Positions 1-6,580 of a stretch of 10,019 nucleotides of DNA are shown piece after piece; the first letter of the stretch is position 1; every line of letters begins with the position of its first letter. The notes below the pieces were generated by a model. The model had not been told where the DNA came from, did not search any database, and saw only the letters and a list, made by a program, of their open reading frames with translations. Position numbers and translations under genes: made by a program. Origin of the DNA: PMNU01 sp035480575 (GTDB taxonomy: Bacteria; Patescibacteriota; Saccharimonadia; Saccharimonadales; UBA4665); contig DATIHR010000030.1 in assembly GCA_035480575.1 (NCBI GenBank), forward strand, positions 1-10,019, read 5' to 3'.

Positions 1-69
1 AGTCCTTTTTGCTCCGGCTCCATACTGTGGAAGCAGTCGAGTATACGATGCCGTCCCGAGAGCTTTTTG

Positions 70-97
70 GTTACTTTTTGTCGGCACAAAAAGGAAC
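70..97. terminator. A/T-armed hairpin, possible terminator downstream of the dehydrogenase gene
   Basis: A 12-base arm (70-81, GTTACTTTTTGT) pairs with 86-97 (ACAAAAAGGAAC) with one mismatch around a CGGC loop. Both arms contain a run of five T or A, so the hairpin could act on either strand. It lies about 70 nt past the stop of the minus-strand dehydrogenase. Function is inferred from structure only. Confidence 0.4.
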
Positions 98-148
98 ATT
101 TATACTGCTGACGTCGCCAGATGTTGGGGTGATGAAGGAAACGGGAAA

Positions 149-162
149 ATTTGTCGGCAAAT
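149..162 (-). terminator. weak hairpin with short U-run just after the dehydrogenase stop
   Basis: Read on the minus strand, ATTTG-CCGA-CAAAT starts 7 nt after the TAG stop of the dehydrogenase and runs into TTTT. The stem is only 5 bp and A/T-rich, so termination would be weak. It shares the core tttgtcggca with the hairpin at 70-97, which suggests a tandem pair. Confidence 0.3.
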
Positions 163-169
163 GTAGTTG

Positions 170-1303
170 CTATCCGACGTTATCGGGACGCAATACTACT
201 TGCAGCATTTTTGGGTCGCGCTCGGCAAGGTGGTCGTAAGCTTCTTGAGCTTTGCTAAACGGAAGGACGTGCGTAATGAGGTGTTGCTTTAAAAAGTCGC
301 CATGCTCTTGCAGAAATGTAATAGTCTCGTGTGCAAGACGGACGCGGTCCCACTGGTGTGCTTGATGTCGTGGCATGGCGCCGATCTGGGCGCACAAGTG
401 TCGTAAACGGTTGTGGTGGAACTCTTTACCGAATTGTACTTGGCCAGCGCCTTGTTGGTAGAAGCCCATGTCTATAACTACCCCTTGCTCGCGCATACAT
501 GCAAATGCCTGTTGCAGTAAAAAGTCAGAGCCCGTACACTGGAAGGCGATGTCGGCGCCAGTGTCGAGCGGGTCGTTTGTAGCCCAATGCTTTTTGACAT
601 CGAGCGGAAGTGTTGGCTTGGCCAGGAACGGTTTAAAATGTAATTGTTTGGCAATATCGAGCCGTTCCGGAATGCCATCGACGATGCCTACCTCGGCCGC
701 ACCGGCCCACTGAGCAAATAGGCCGGTCAGAATGCCCGCGATACCAGCGCCAAATACTAGGATGCGTTGATTTTTTAGGCTGCCCTTAAGCGTTTTAAGT
801 TCTTTACGCATTAGGTCGTCCGCGGCGTATAAAATGCCGTTCATGCACAGGGGCCCCACGTACGGTACCCAAATACCAACAATGGGGTCAATTGTCTTGG
901 GCAGGACAATCCAGAAATCGTCGTTGGTCATGCGGTGGCCAGTGGTGTGGCCGTACTTGCCCCCAATAATATCGCCGACTTGAATCGTCGGGTTTTTAGA
1001 TGCGACCACCGTGCCCACCTGCATGTACCCTTTAAGCATGGGATATAGTTCGTTGGCATCGGGAGTCATGTCGGAGCGGAATAAACGATGTGTTTCATCC
1101 CAGCCTTCGTTTGTTTTGGGGTTAGTGCCTAAAAAGAACGTCAGTTCTGTACCGGCAGATATGCCGCTGTAGAGCGTTTTAACAAAAAAGTCACCCTCTG
1201 TAAGTTTTGGCACAACGACAGTGCGGTGGCCAATGATATTAGGTTGTTCAAAAGTAACGTCCGTTACGGCATCGGGTACGGGTGTTTCGGTTTGGTTATG
1301 CAT
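170..1303 (-). CDS. MDR-superfamily (alcohol dehydrogenase-like) NAD(P)-dependent oxidoreductase lacking zinc ligands
   Basis: 377 residues, the usual length of a medium-chain dehydrogenase/reductase. The N-terminal GroES-like half carries SGISAGTEL (46-54), the position where zinc enzymes have their catalytic Cys; here it is Ser. The four-Cys structural zinc loop is also absent. The Rossmann half starts near residue 180 with VFGAGIAG, giving the GxGxxG loop at 185-190. An acidic residue ends the second strand (GIVDG, Asp209), which favours NAD(H) over NADP(H). The substrate cannot be told; related SGIS(A/R)GTE proteins include BchC-like and sugar or polyol dehydrogenases. The ATG at 1303 is preceded by TGCTACTAT and 7 nt with no Shine-Dalgarno, so the mRNA is probably leaderless. 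It follows the 403-residue gene by 29 bp on the same strand but has its own -10. Family call is firm, reaction unknown. Confidence 0.88.
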   Translation of the reverse strand: MHNQTETPVPDAVTDVTFEQPNIIGHRTVVVPKLTEGDFFVKTLYSGISAGTELTFFLGTNPKTNEGWDETHRLFRSDMTPDANELYPMLKGYMQVGTVVASKNPTIQVGDIIGGKYGHTTGHRMTNDDFWIVLPKTIDPIVGIWVPYVGPLCMNGILYAADDLMRKELKTLKGSLKNQRILVFGAGIAGILTGLFAQWAGAAEVGIVDGIPERLDIAKQLHFKPFLAKPTLPLDVKKHWATNDPLDTGADIAFQCTGSDFLLQQAFACMREQGVVIDMGFYQQGAGQVQFGKEFHHNRLRHLCAQIGAMPRHQAHQWDRVRLAHETITFLQEHGDFLKQHLITHVLPFSKAQEAYDHLAERDPKMLQVVLRPDNVG

Positions 1304-1310
1304 TATCTTT

Positions 1311-1319
1311 ATAGTAGCA
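1311..1319 (-). promoter_or_regulatory. extended -10 promoter of the dehydrogenase gene
   Basis: TGCTACTAT on the minus strand matches the extended -10 form TGnTAnnnT. Seven bases separate it from the ATG at 1303, so transcription would start at or next to the A of the start codon. No convincing -35 box is present, as is usual for extended -10 promoters. Confidence 0.6.
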
Positions 1320-1332
1320 CCAAATAGTCTGG

Positions 1333-2544
1333 CTATTTCTTGGCTGTGGCTTTCTTTTTGCGCCGGGTTGTTTTATTAAGTGTCCTATCGAGTAACGCTC
1401 GGCTGGCGGCAATTACCTCCATGGTTAGTATGGCGTTGCGCGTGTGGTGTTCTGACCGGCTTGGGTTGATGATCCCGCGAGTCACGACGGGCGGCTCGGC
1501 GGTAGCTTTAGACGTGGGCGCGCCTGTAGAAATGCGTTGACTATAGAGCGGCTGCGTCCCTACGGTGCGGGTTTTGTCGGTTGCAAGAATGCGTTGTGCT
1601 ACAAACCCCGAAGCAATGGCAGCTCCAATAATCGCCACATTGCCTGCATCCGCCCCTGTCCATGCGCAATCCCAGAACGATCTAAACGGGTATGAGCCTT
1701 TATATTGCAGCGGATACCACCACGGTGCGTTTGGCGGTATGCAGTCGGCAATTGCTGGTGTAGTTTGTCCAGGCAGCTGTTCTGTAGGTGGCATATTGGG
1801 TGTATTCGTGCCACCCGAAGCGGGTGGTAGGTTCACGGGGATAGGGTCGGGCCTGTCGGCATGTTGTGTTTTGGTGGCGCCCGCTTCTTGCAGTGCGTGG
1901 ATTGCTTTGTCTTGCGTAGGGAAGTGCGCATTGTAGTCTGGTTGCAAATCGCGAGCCTGTTCCCAGGTTTTATCGTTCGCGTCAAGCATTGTGACCGTCA
2001 TGGCATGCTGTTGGTCGGAAGTAAGGTTGCCGTAGCCGAGTTCGTCGGCGTAATACGCGCCCCAGTTCCAGAGGGTGCCATTCCCGTTTTTGTTATTATA
2101 AGGGCCAAGGTTAACAGTGCTCGGCGCCCGCGATATGTCGGCAGGTAATGTAATACCATGGTCGTGAATGCTATGCGCTGTTGTGTGTTCTACGGCTGCG
2201 GCAAGCACAAAATGTTCTGGCGCAGCGCTAGCCGCGGGTGCGCCACTAGTTTGTGGTAATGTCGCAAGCACGTGGTCTACGCCAAATGCGTGGGCGGCAT
2301 CCCCGCTTAGCCGAGCGGCAATCGTGCCGACGGTAAGGCCTAGGCTGAGCGTACCAACCTCGTGTGCCGCCCGAACCCAGGGCGACATAGTATCCCATCG
2401 CTCGGCAACCCGCTCCGCATGCCTGCCAATCTGTAATTGTGTTGCAGCTGTAGCCGCATATATCGCATCTGTATAGAGTGCATGCACAGCCGCGAATGGC
2501 GCGCGCAGTTTTGCTGGTGCGGTCAGTTCATGCATGGCACGCAT
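1333..2544 (-). CDS. unrecognised two-TM protein with an extracytoplasmic loop and Lys/Arg-rich tail
   Basis: I do not recognise a family. From the chosen start the protein has 403 residues. A hydrophobic segment lies near 62-80 and a second at about 300-320. The roughly 220 residues between them include an Asn/Trp/Tyr-rich patch (148-175), a Pro/Thr-rich linker (232-272) and two Cys (268, 293) flanking an aromatic stretch, which could form a disulfide if this region is outside the cell. The C-terminus is strongly basic (RRKKK at 394-398). The frame stays open to 2706, but that would overlap the divergent gene and its promoter. TGCTACTAT at 2551-2559 ends 6 nt before the ATG at 2544, the same arrangement as at the dehydrogenase, so I chose 2544; the ATG at 2535 is an alternative. 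No Shine-Dalgarno is seen. Confidence 0.75.
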   Translation of the reverse strand: MRAMHELTAPAKLRAPFAAVHALYTDAIYAATAATQLQIGRHAERVAERWDTMSPWVRAAHEVGTLSLGLTVGTIAARLSGDAAHAFGVDHVLATLPQTSGAPAASAAPEHFVLAAAVEHTTAHSIHDHGITLPADISRAPSTVNLGPYNNKNGNGTLWNWGAYYADELGYGNLTSDQQHAMTVTMLDANDKTWEQARDLQPDYNAHFPTQDKAIHALQEAGATKTQHADRPDPIPVNLPPASGGTNTPNMPPTEQLPGQTTPAIADCIPPNAPWWYPLQYKGSYPFRSFWDCAWTGADAGNVAIIGAAIASGFVAQRILATDKTRTVGTQPLYSQRISTGAPTSKATAEPPVVTRGIINPSRSEHHTRNAILTMEVIAASRALLDRTLNKTTRRKKKATAKK

Positions 2545-2550
2545 ACACAT

Positions 2551-2559
2551 ATAGTAGCA
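2551..2559 (-). promoter_or_regulatory. extended -10 promoter of the 403-residue membrane protein gene
   Basis: TGCTACTAT on the minus strand is identical to the element before the dehydrogenase. It ends 6 nt before the ATG at 2544 and so sets the start codon. An ATG at 2550 directly abuts the -10 and could not be in the transcript. Confidence 0.6.
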
Positions 2560-2616
2560 AGTGAACGGTTTGGTGTATGTAAAGTGTTTCACAGGGTGAC
2601 TAGGGTATCGCGGTTG

Positions 2617-2625
2617 TGTTATTAT
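2617..2625 (+). promoter_or_regulatory. extended -10 promoter of the 560-residue gene
   Basis: TGTTATTAT fits TGnTAnnnT and ends 10 nt before the ATG at 2636, giving an expected leader of only a few bases. The intervening tttttgatct has no Shine-Dalgarno. Confidence 0.55.
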
Positions 2626-2635
2626 TTTTTGATCT

Positions 2636-4318
2636 ATGTCATACGACCCTGAGAGTCCACTGTTTGATGTGTCGACTGTCACATTCGGCCGACAAACGAG
2701 GGACATGCACTATCAGCCGACCAATCGTTTGGCGGATCAAGCGCAGCTTATGGCAACTCTTGCCGAACTTACGCAGGCGGGGAGTGTCGATAAGCGGTTT
2801 GCGAGTGTGTACTTGCCCGACGCATTCACGATGCACACAACTGGCTTGCCTAAAACCGACCGCATGTGGCACGAGCAATTTGTGTCCGGCGGTCTGGATA
2901 CCGTGCGTAATTATCAGGAGCTATATCAAAATGGCCAGAAGGGCGAGTTTATCCCGCATCGCGATGCGGACCCAAAATACCGCCTTGAACTTTTGAGTGA
3001 ATCTACACAAGAATGGATGTTTCAGATAGAGGGTCAGGTGCTTATGGGCCTCGCTATCCGGCCGGCGATTAAAGCTCTGTTGGGTGCATTACACGTAAAC
3101 TATGGGTTAGAGGCTGGCTTGCTCCATAAAGGGTTTCCCCTGTTAGCACAATCCGACATATCACTGCTGTTTAACGAAGAAGAGCAAAGGGCTCGGATAG
3201 AGCCTGCTGCATTTCTGGCTCGCCTACGCGAGCGTAAAGAGGTTGATTTAAGTGAGCGAACACTCAATACGCGCTTTGATCATGCATTTCGCTCCTTACA
3301 ACTAGAACTGGGCGTTTCGTATATGGTGCAGCTCGAGAATTATGCATCTTTATCGCCCAATAAAGGTAAGCAGGCGATTGACATGTTTTTGCAAGAGCAG
3401 CCTGTAATCGTACATGGCGATATGGCCGCGCGGCTCGCAATGCATGAGTCGTTTGTCGCATTCTGTACAAAACAGGCACAGCGTGAGTCTAACAACAGAC
3501 AGATGGCACGCATGCTACAGTTGCTTGCCCAACGGGCCAGTATGTTTGCGGCTACCGTACAAGCTAATTTGCACTCGTTTCGGCATATATTTACGAACTT
3601 ACAATGTCCATTTCCGGCGGAATTAGCGGCCGTACCTATACCAAAAGAGTTGCAACGTCCGTTGGGTGCAGTAGCTACTGCTGGCAGTGTCGGCGATGCA
3701 GGGCAAGAAACGGCTGTAGATCAGGCGCCAGCAGCAGTGAGCCCAGAAGAAGTTGCTCGGCGCGCAGTGGTAAGAAAAAATATTGAAACTCGTGCCAGTG
3801 AGCTCCATAAACAAGCAGCGGTATTGTCGGCAGAGTGGCGTCTAAACGAGAGTGCGCGTAAGCGCTTACAGCTTCGTCCGGTGACGCAGCGGCTTGTAAG
3901 AAAGGGTATCATTGCGCCGCCTGCAGTTCCTGGTGGCCTACCCCAGCAAGCGGTGCCGCCTATGGTTGAGGATTTAGCGGAATGCATTGTAGATACTATC
4001 GCAACGCTTGATAGCCTTGCACGTCCAAGCAAGAAAGCCCCGCCGCGAACTACTAAAAGCCTTGAGGAAGCCATCGCTTTGCAAGAGACAATCGAAGCCG
4101 GCGTGCGTACGTTGCATAAACAAGCGTCACAGTATGAACTCCCGCCGGAAATTGTGCGGAGCCCGCAGGTTGTGGCAGTGCGCGCTACTGCCGAGCGTTT
4201 GCGCCAAAATTGGCCCTATTACCGCAGCTTTATACTCGATGTCTGGCCTGGCGGGCAAGCAATCCAAACTGTAAAAAACGTCGAACGAGCCTTATTTCCG
4301 CTAGAGGCAACCAAGTAG
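2636..4318 (+). CDS. unrecognised 560-residue soluble protein with an internal C-terminal repeat
   Basis: I cannot place this protein in a family. It has no signal peptide or membrane segment and looks mainly alpha-helical. Residues 30-340 form one long region, with an Ala/Gly/Pro-rich linker at about 344-370. The C-terminal part holds two similar helical units, at about 383-424 and 486-526. Each begins with IE and contains LHKQA (390-394 and 493-497), followed by an Arg-rich helix ending in (Q/E)RL(V/R). The units are joined by a Pro-rich stretch (427-443) and a helical spacer. The ATG at 2636 fits the -10 at 2617-2625. The gene diverges from the 403-residue membrane protein gene and ends 13 bp from the convergent GH15-like gene. 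Function unknown; the composition suggests a cytosolic structural or scaffold-like protein, but that is a guess. Confidence 0.8.
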   Translation: MSYDPESPLFDVSTVTFGRQTRDMHYQPTNRLADQAQLMATLAELTQAGSVDKRFASVYLPDAFTMHTTGLPKTDRMWHEQFVSGGLDTVRNYQELYQNGQKGEFIPHRDADPKYRLELLSESTQEWMFQIEGQVLMGLAIRPAIKALLGALHVNYGLEAGLLHKGFPLLAQSDISLLFNEEEQRARIEPAAFLARLRERKEVDLSERTLNTRFDHAFRSLQLELGVSYMVQLENYASLSPNKGKQAIDMFLQEQPVIVHGDMAARLAMHESFVAFCTKQAQRESNNRQMARMLQLLAQRASMFAATVQANLHSFRHIFTNLQCPFPAELAAVPIPKELQRPLGAVATAGSVGDAGQETAVDQAPAAVSPEEVARRAVVRKNIETRASELHKQAAVLSAEWRLNESARKRLQLRPVTQRLVRKGIIAPPAVPGGLPQQAVPPMVEDLAECIVDTIATLDSLARPSKKAPPRTTKSLEEAIALQETIEAGVRTLHKQASQYELPPEIVRSPQVVAVRATAERLRQNWPYYRSFILDVWPGGQAIQTVKNVERALFPLEATK

Positions 4319-4331
4319 CGTATGGAGGGTA

Positions 4332-5378
4332 CTATGTGCCAACTATGTATAGCGCCACAACGTACATGCTTTCGGACCAGCCGAGTGGCGTGTTCTCGTT
4401 TGGCTCATTGGTGTGCGAATAGTACAGCTCTGGGATTTGTCCGTCTTTTGTAATTGTCTTGGTTGCACGCGCTAAGTAATCGTCAGCTTCGGTGTCGTTG
4501 CCGAGCAGTTTGTGGGCGATAGCCAGCCAGCTAAGGCCGAAACACCATTCGGCTTCCTCTGAATATCCGTCGGTGTTTTTGTTGTAGTAGGCGTCGAATT
4601 TGTAGCGGAGTACACCCTTGTTCCTGGCAAGGTGGTACTCGAGGTTGGTGACGATCTCTTTGGCTGTTTCGTGGCTGACGATACGGTACGGGTAAATAAG
4701 CGACAGTAGGGCGAGGTCGGTAAATTTAGTTTCGGATTCGCGTGGTAGTAACTTGTTTAGGGCGCGCTCGCCACGGTCAATGGCGTCTTGATCGACATCC
4801 ATGCCGCCAATAGCTTTCCACATTTTAAGCCCCGCTAGGACAGCGCCTACCGAACTGGCGTGGACTTCTTCGGCTTCTTCCCACATGCCGTTGTCGGCGT
4901 CGTGCCAGTATTCGACGTTGCAGATGTAGTGTATAAGCGTTTGGACCGTTTTGCGGTCTTTTTTGCTCCGTAACATACTGTGGCCCATGGCTTCGTACTC
5001 GCCTAGTTTAAACAGAATAGCACCAATGGCGTCGTGCTGTTTGTTACCCCATTCTTCCCAGAATTCTTCCAGCGTTTCGGGGTTGTAGCGGGCATGGATG
5101 TATTGCCAGGTTTCGAACGGTTTATTGGTGACGGCCCAGTTAATTTTGGCGATGTGTTTGTCAAAAATATCCAGCAAGGTATGGTAGGTTTTTTCGACTA
5201 TTTTCCAGTCGCCGGCGTATTCGAACGCCAAGGTTTCATACACGTTATCGCGCAGCCAGGCTTTATCGTAGCCGGTACTTACTGAATGCGACGATGCCAA
5301 AAACAAACCTGCGGGTGTTATGAGTTTGCGGAGGTTATTAAGGTGTAGTTGTACGGTGTCTGTATTCTTGGTACTCAT
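4332..5378 (-). CDS. GH15-like (alpha/alpha)6 glycosidase, glucoamylase/phosphorylase-kinase-alpha type
   Basis: Family motifs appear in order: YDKAWLRD (37-44, substrate-site Arg-Asp), GNKQHDAIG (111-119), NGMWEEAEEVHASSVGAV (163-180, where Glu167 sits at the general-acid position of the family WE motif and the His-x-Ser-Ser matches), EEAEWCFGLSWLA (274-286), and IPELY (315-319) followed by TPLGWSESMYVVAL (330-343), with Glu317 the candidate general base. At 348 residues it is close to a bare catalytic barrel and lacks the N-terminal beta-sandwich of typical bacterial glucoamylases (about 600 residues or more). There is no signal peptide, so it should act in the cytosol, perhaps on stored or imported alpha-glucosides. 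Its ATG overlaps the upstream gene's stop (ATGA) and has a GAGGA Shine-Dalgarno 6 nt upstream. A regulatory, non-hydrolytic role as in phosphorylase kinase is possible. Confidence 0.85.
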   Translation of the reverse strand: MSTKNTDTVQLHLNNLRKLITPAGLFLASSHSVSTGYDKAWLRDNVYETLAFEYAGDWKIVEKTYHTLLDIFDKHIAKINWAVTNKPFETWQYIHARYNPETLEEFWEEWGNKQHDAIGAILFKLGEYEAMGHSMLRSKKDRKTVQTLIHYICNVEYWHDADNGMWEEAEEVHASSVGAVLAGLKMWKAIGGMDVDQDAIDRGERALNKLLPRESETKFTDLALLSLIYPYRIVSHETAKEIVTNLEYHLARNKGVLRYKFDAYYNKNTDGYSEEAEWCFGLSWLAIAHKLLGNDTEADDYLARATKTITKDGQIPELYYSHTNEPNENTPLGWSESMYVVALYIVGT

Positions 5379-5797
5379 GCGTGGTCCTCGCGCCCATGGT
5401 GGCTGTGGTCGTAATCGTCGTGAATGTGGCGGTCGTGCACGTACGCCAGCAGTTCGTTAACAATGCGCTCCGAGCCCTGTCCATTGTGGAGTTCGGCGCG
5501 AATAATAGCTATGTCGGCCTCGTGTTTAAAGTACTGGGCTGCTAGCTCGACATGCTCTTTAGCGTTGGGGTCCACAATGGCCCTGGCGGCAATATGCAGG
5601 TGGGTATATGCTTGTTGCGCCTCGGCTATTGGCTTGGTGCAACGTGTACACATGCCGTAATCGTCGAGCTTTAGTAGGTGACCACCGTAATCGTAGGAGT
5701 CCGCAGGCTGCAAGTTGTTTAGGACACGGCGTACAATAGCCGCCGCCTCGTGCGCTGCCGCCTCGACGTCTGGGTCGTCGGAGTAAGTTTTGATCAT
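5375..5797 (-). CDS. small CxxC and His-rich protein, first gene of the GH15-like operon
   Basis: 140 residues, no family recognised. Residues 10-30 and 56-120 look helical. A single Cys pair, MCTRCTKPI (49-57), resembles one half of a zinc ribbon such as that of TraR/DksA-type proteins, but no second pair is present. The last 20 residues are rich in His and Asp (seven His between 121 and 139), a plausible metal-binding tail. It has no signal peptide. Its TGA overlaps the ATG of the GH15-like gene (ATGA), so the two are probably translationally coupled and act in one process. It could be a metal-binding partner or regulator of the glycosidase; this is inferred from position alone. The ATG at 5797 follows TGCTAATGT plus 7 nt, without a Shine-Dalgarno, suggesting a leaderless mRNA. 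Confidence 0.78.
   Translation of the reverse strand: MIKTYSDDPDVEAAAHEAAAIVRRVLNNLQPADSYDYGGHLLKLDDYGMCTRCTKPIAEAQQAYTHLHIAARAIVDPNAKEHVELAAQYFKHEADIAIIRAELHNGQGSERIVNELLAYVHDRHIHDDYDHSHHGREDHA
5385..5389 (-). promoter_or_regulatory. ribosome binding site of the GH15-like gene
   Basis: GAGGA on the minus strand lies 6 nt before the ATG at 5378, inside the end of the upstream gene. It supports this start and shows that internal operon genes here use Shine-Dalgarno initiation, unlike the first genes of transcripts. Confidence 0.65.
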
Positions 5798-5804
5798 TAC
5801 TTAT

Positions 5805-5813
5805 ACATTAGCA
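5805..5813 (-). promoter_or_regulatory. extended -10 promoter of the CxxC protein / GH15-like operon
   Basis: TGCTAATGT on the minus strand matches TGnTAnnnT and ends 7 nt before the ATG at 5797, exactly the spacing at the dehydrogenase promoter. A second reading, TATAAG at 5800-5805, would lie too close to the ATG. Confidence 0.5.
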
Positions 5814-5823
5814 CTATGTGTCC

Positions 5824-5848
5824 ATAGTATTCTAGACCGCTATACTAT
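5824..5848. promoter_or_regulatory. inverted repeat in the divergent intergenic region, possible operator
   Basis: ATAGTAT (5824-5830) and ATACTAT (5842-5848) are perfect inverted copies separated by 11 bp, between the divergent starts at 5797 and 5879. This could bind a dimeric regulator, possibly the adjacent HTH-like protein. Each arm also contains a TACTAT hexamer, so the dyad may simply be two divergent -10 boxes. Confidence 0.3.
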
Positions 5849-5865
5849 TTGTTTGACAGCATGGC

Positions 5866-5871
5866 TATAAT
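5866..5871 (+). promoter_or_regulatory. -10 promoter of the HTH-like gene
   Basis: Perfect TATAAT with 7 nt (ggattga) to the ATG at 5879, predicting transcription from the start codon itself. A TTGACA at 5853-5858 is only 7 bp upstream and cannot serve as its -35. Confidence 0.6.
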
Positions 5872-5878
5872 GGATTGA

Positions 5879-6562
5879 ATGGTTGCCATCCCTAGAACAG
5901 TAGAAGAGCGTTTGGCGCGCATGACTCCGCATGGCGAATTGATGCTGAGTGCATATACCGAAAGTCCGGAGCTGGGGCAGTTGGCGGTGTCATATGTACT
6001 AAAACATTATGGCGAGCCGAAAGATCGCCTGAGGCTTGCAGAGCAGCCGCCTACCCCTTTACAAGAACGTATTCTTGGCTATATGTCACAGGGCATGAGC
6101 GCTATGGAAGAGGTAGAACGACGAGGTATAGGATTCGACTCGGTGCGGCTGGGCAGGGCGCGGATAGCGATGCGTCTAGGCGTGCGTGGCTCACTGGCCT
6201 CGGTCCGGTCCGTAATAGAAAATTACGAAAACGTTATTGCGTGGCGTCGTCCCGAAGAGCCCTATACTCCAGGCACTATTGACCCCTTCAATCATCTGAT
6301 ATTCGATTGTATGTCTCGGGGTGTAGAAAAAAGACGTATCCGGCGTTTACTGGGGGCAGGCTCCGTCCACAGCGTGGTAGGCCCTGTGGCTGATGCACTT
6401 GGTATCGATCGTAAGCGTGGTATGCTAGCGGTCGTTCGCATGTACGAAATCGGTGCATTCACAAGAGGTTTGGTACATGGACTCGATCATGAGGACTACG
6501 CCGGGGCGCGTAAGCGTTTTGACCACCAACTTGGACCCAATTCTCCTTTACCCAGACAATAA
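5879..6562 (+). CDS. protein with two degenerate LuxR/GerE-like helix-turn-helix units
   Basis: 227 residues, rich in Arg. Residues 58-115 resemble a LuxR C-terminal domain: PTPLQERILGYMSQGMS at the place of the family's LTPREREVLxLLAxGxS, a recognition-helix region near 84-95, then RLGVRGSLASV in place of KLGVxxRxxAV. Residues 136-195 repeat the plan: FNHLIFDCMSRGVEKRRIRRL, then ALGIDRKRGMLAVVRMYEIGAF. The match is by eye; conserved Glu and Thr positions are partly lost in both units. No receiver, ligand-binding or membrane domain is present; residues 1-57 are a short helical lead. A DNA-binding regulator is plausible, possibly of its own divergent intergenic region. The leaderless start fits TATAAT at 5866-5871. 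The next gene follows after 18 bp with its own -10. The call rests on a distant resemblance. Confidence 0.65.
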   Translation: MVAIPRTVEERLARMTPHGELMLSAYTESPELGQLAVSYVLKHYGEPKDRLRLAEQPPTPLQERILGYMSQGMSAMEEVERRGIGFDSVRLGRARIAMRLGVRGSLASVRSVIENYENVIAWRRPEEPYTPGTIDPFNHLIFDCMSRGVEKRRIRRLLGAGSVHSVVGPVADALGIDRKRGMLAVVRMYEIGAFTRGLVHGLDHEDYAGARKRFDHQLGPNSPLPRQ

Positions 6563-6566
6563 ACGG

Positions 6567-6572
6567 TATACT
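6567..6572 (+). promoter_or_regulatory. -10 promoter of the 347-residue membrane protein gene
   Basis: TATACT sits in the 18-bp gap after the HTH-like gene and ends 8 nt before the ATG at 6581. No Shine-Dalgarno is present, so the gene may be made both by read-through and from its own leaderless transcript. Confidence 0.5.
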
Positions 6573-6580
6573 AAGCACAC

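Noticed and set aside
9..239. Open plus-strand frame from a TTG at the left edge
   Set aside because: It overlaps the end of the dehydrogenase gene on the opposite strand, runs through the hairpin at 70-97, and has no promoter, Shine-Dalgarno or recognisable protein features.
1565..1936. Antisense plus-strand frames inside the 403-residue gene (also 1861-2148 and 2168-2476)
   Set aside because: They are shadows of the GC-biased minus-strand gene, rich in Cys, Val and Ala, without start signals or family motifs.
2545..2706. 54-codon N-terminal extension of the 403-residue protein
   Set aside because: It would span its own -10 element and the start of the divergent gene; the extra residues have no hydrophobic or domain character.
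5853..5858. TTGACA as a -35 box for the HTH-like gene
   Set aside because: Only 7 bp separate it from TATAAT; 16-18 bp are needed.
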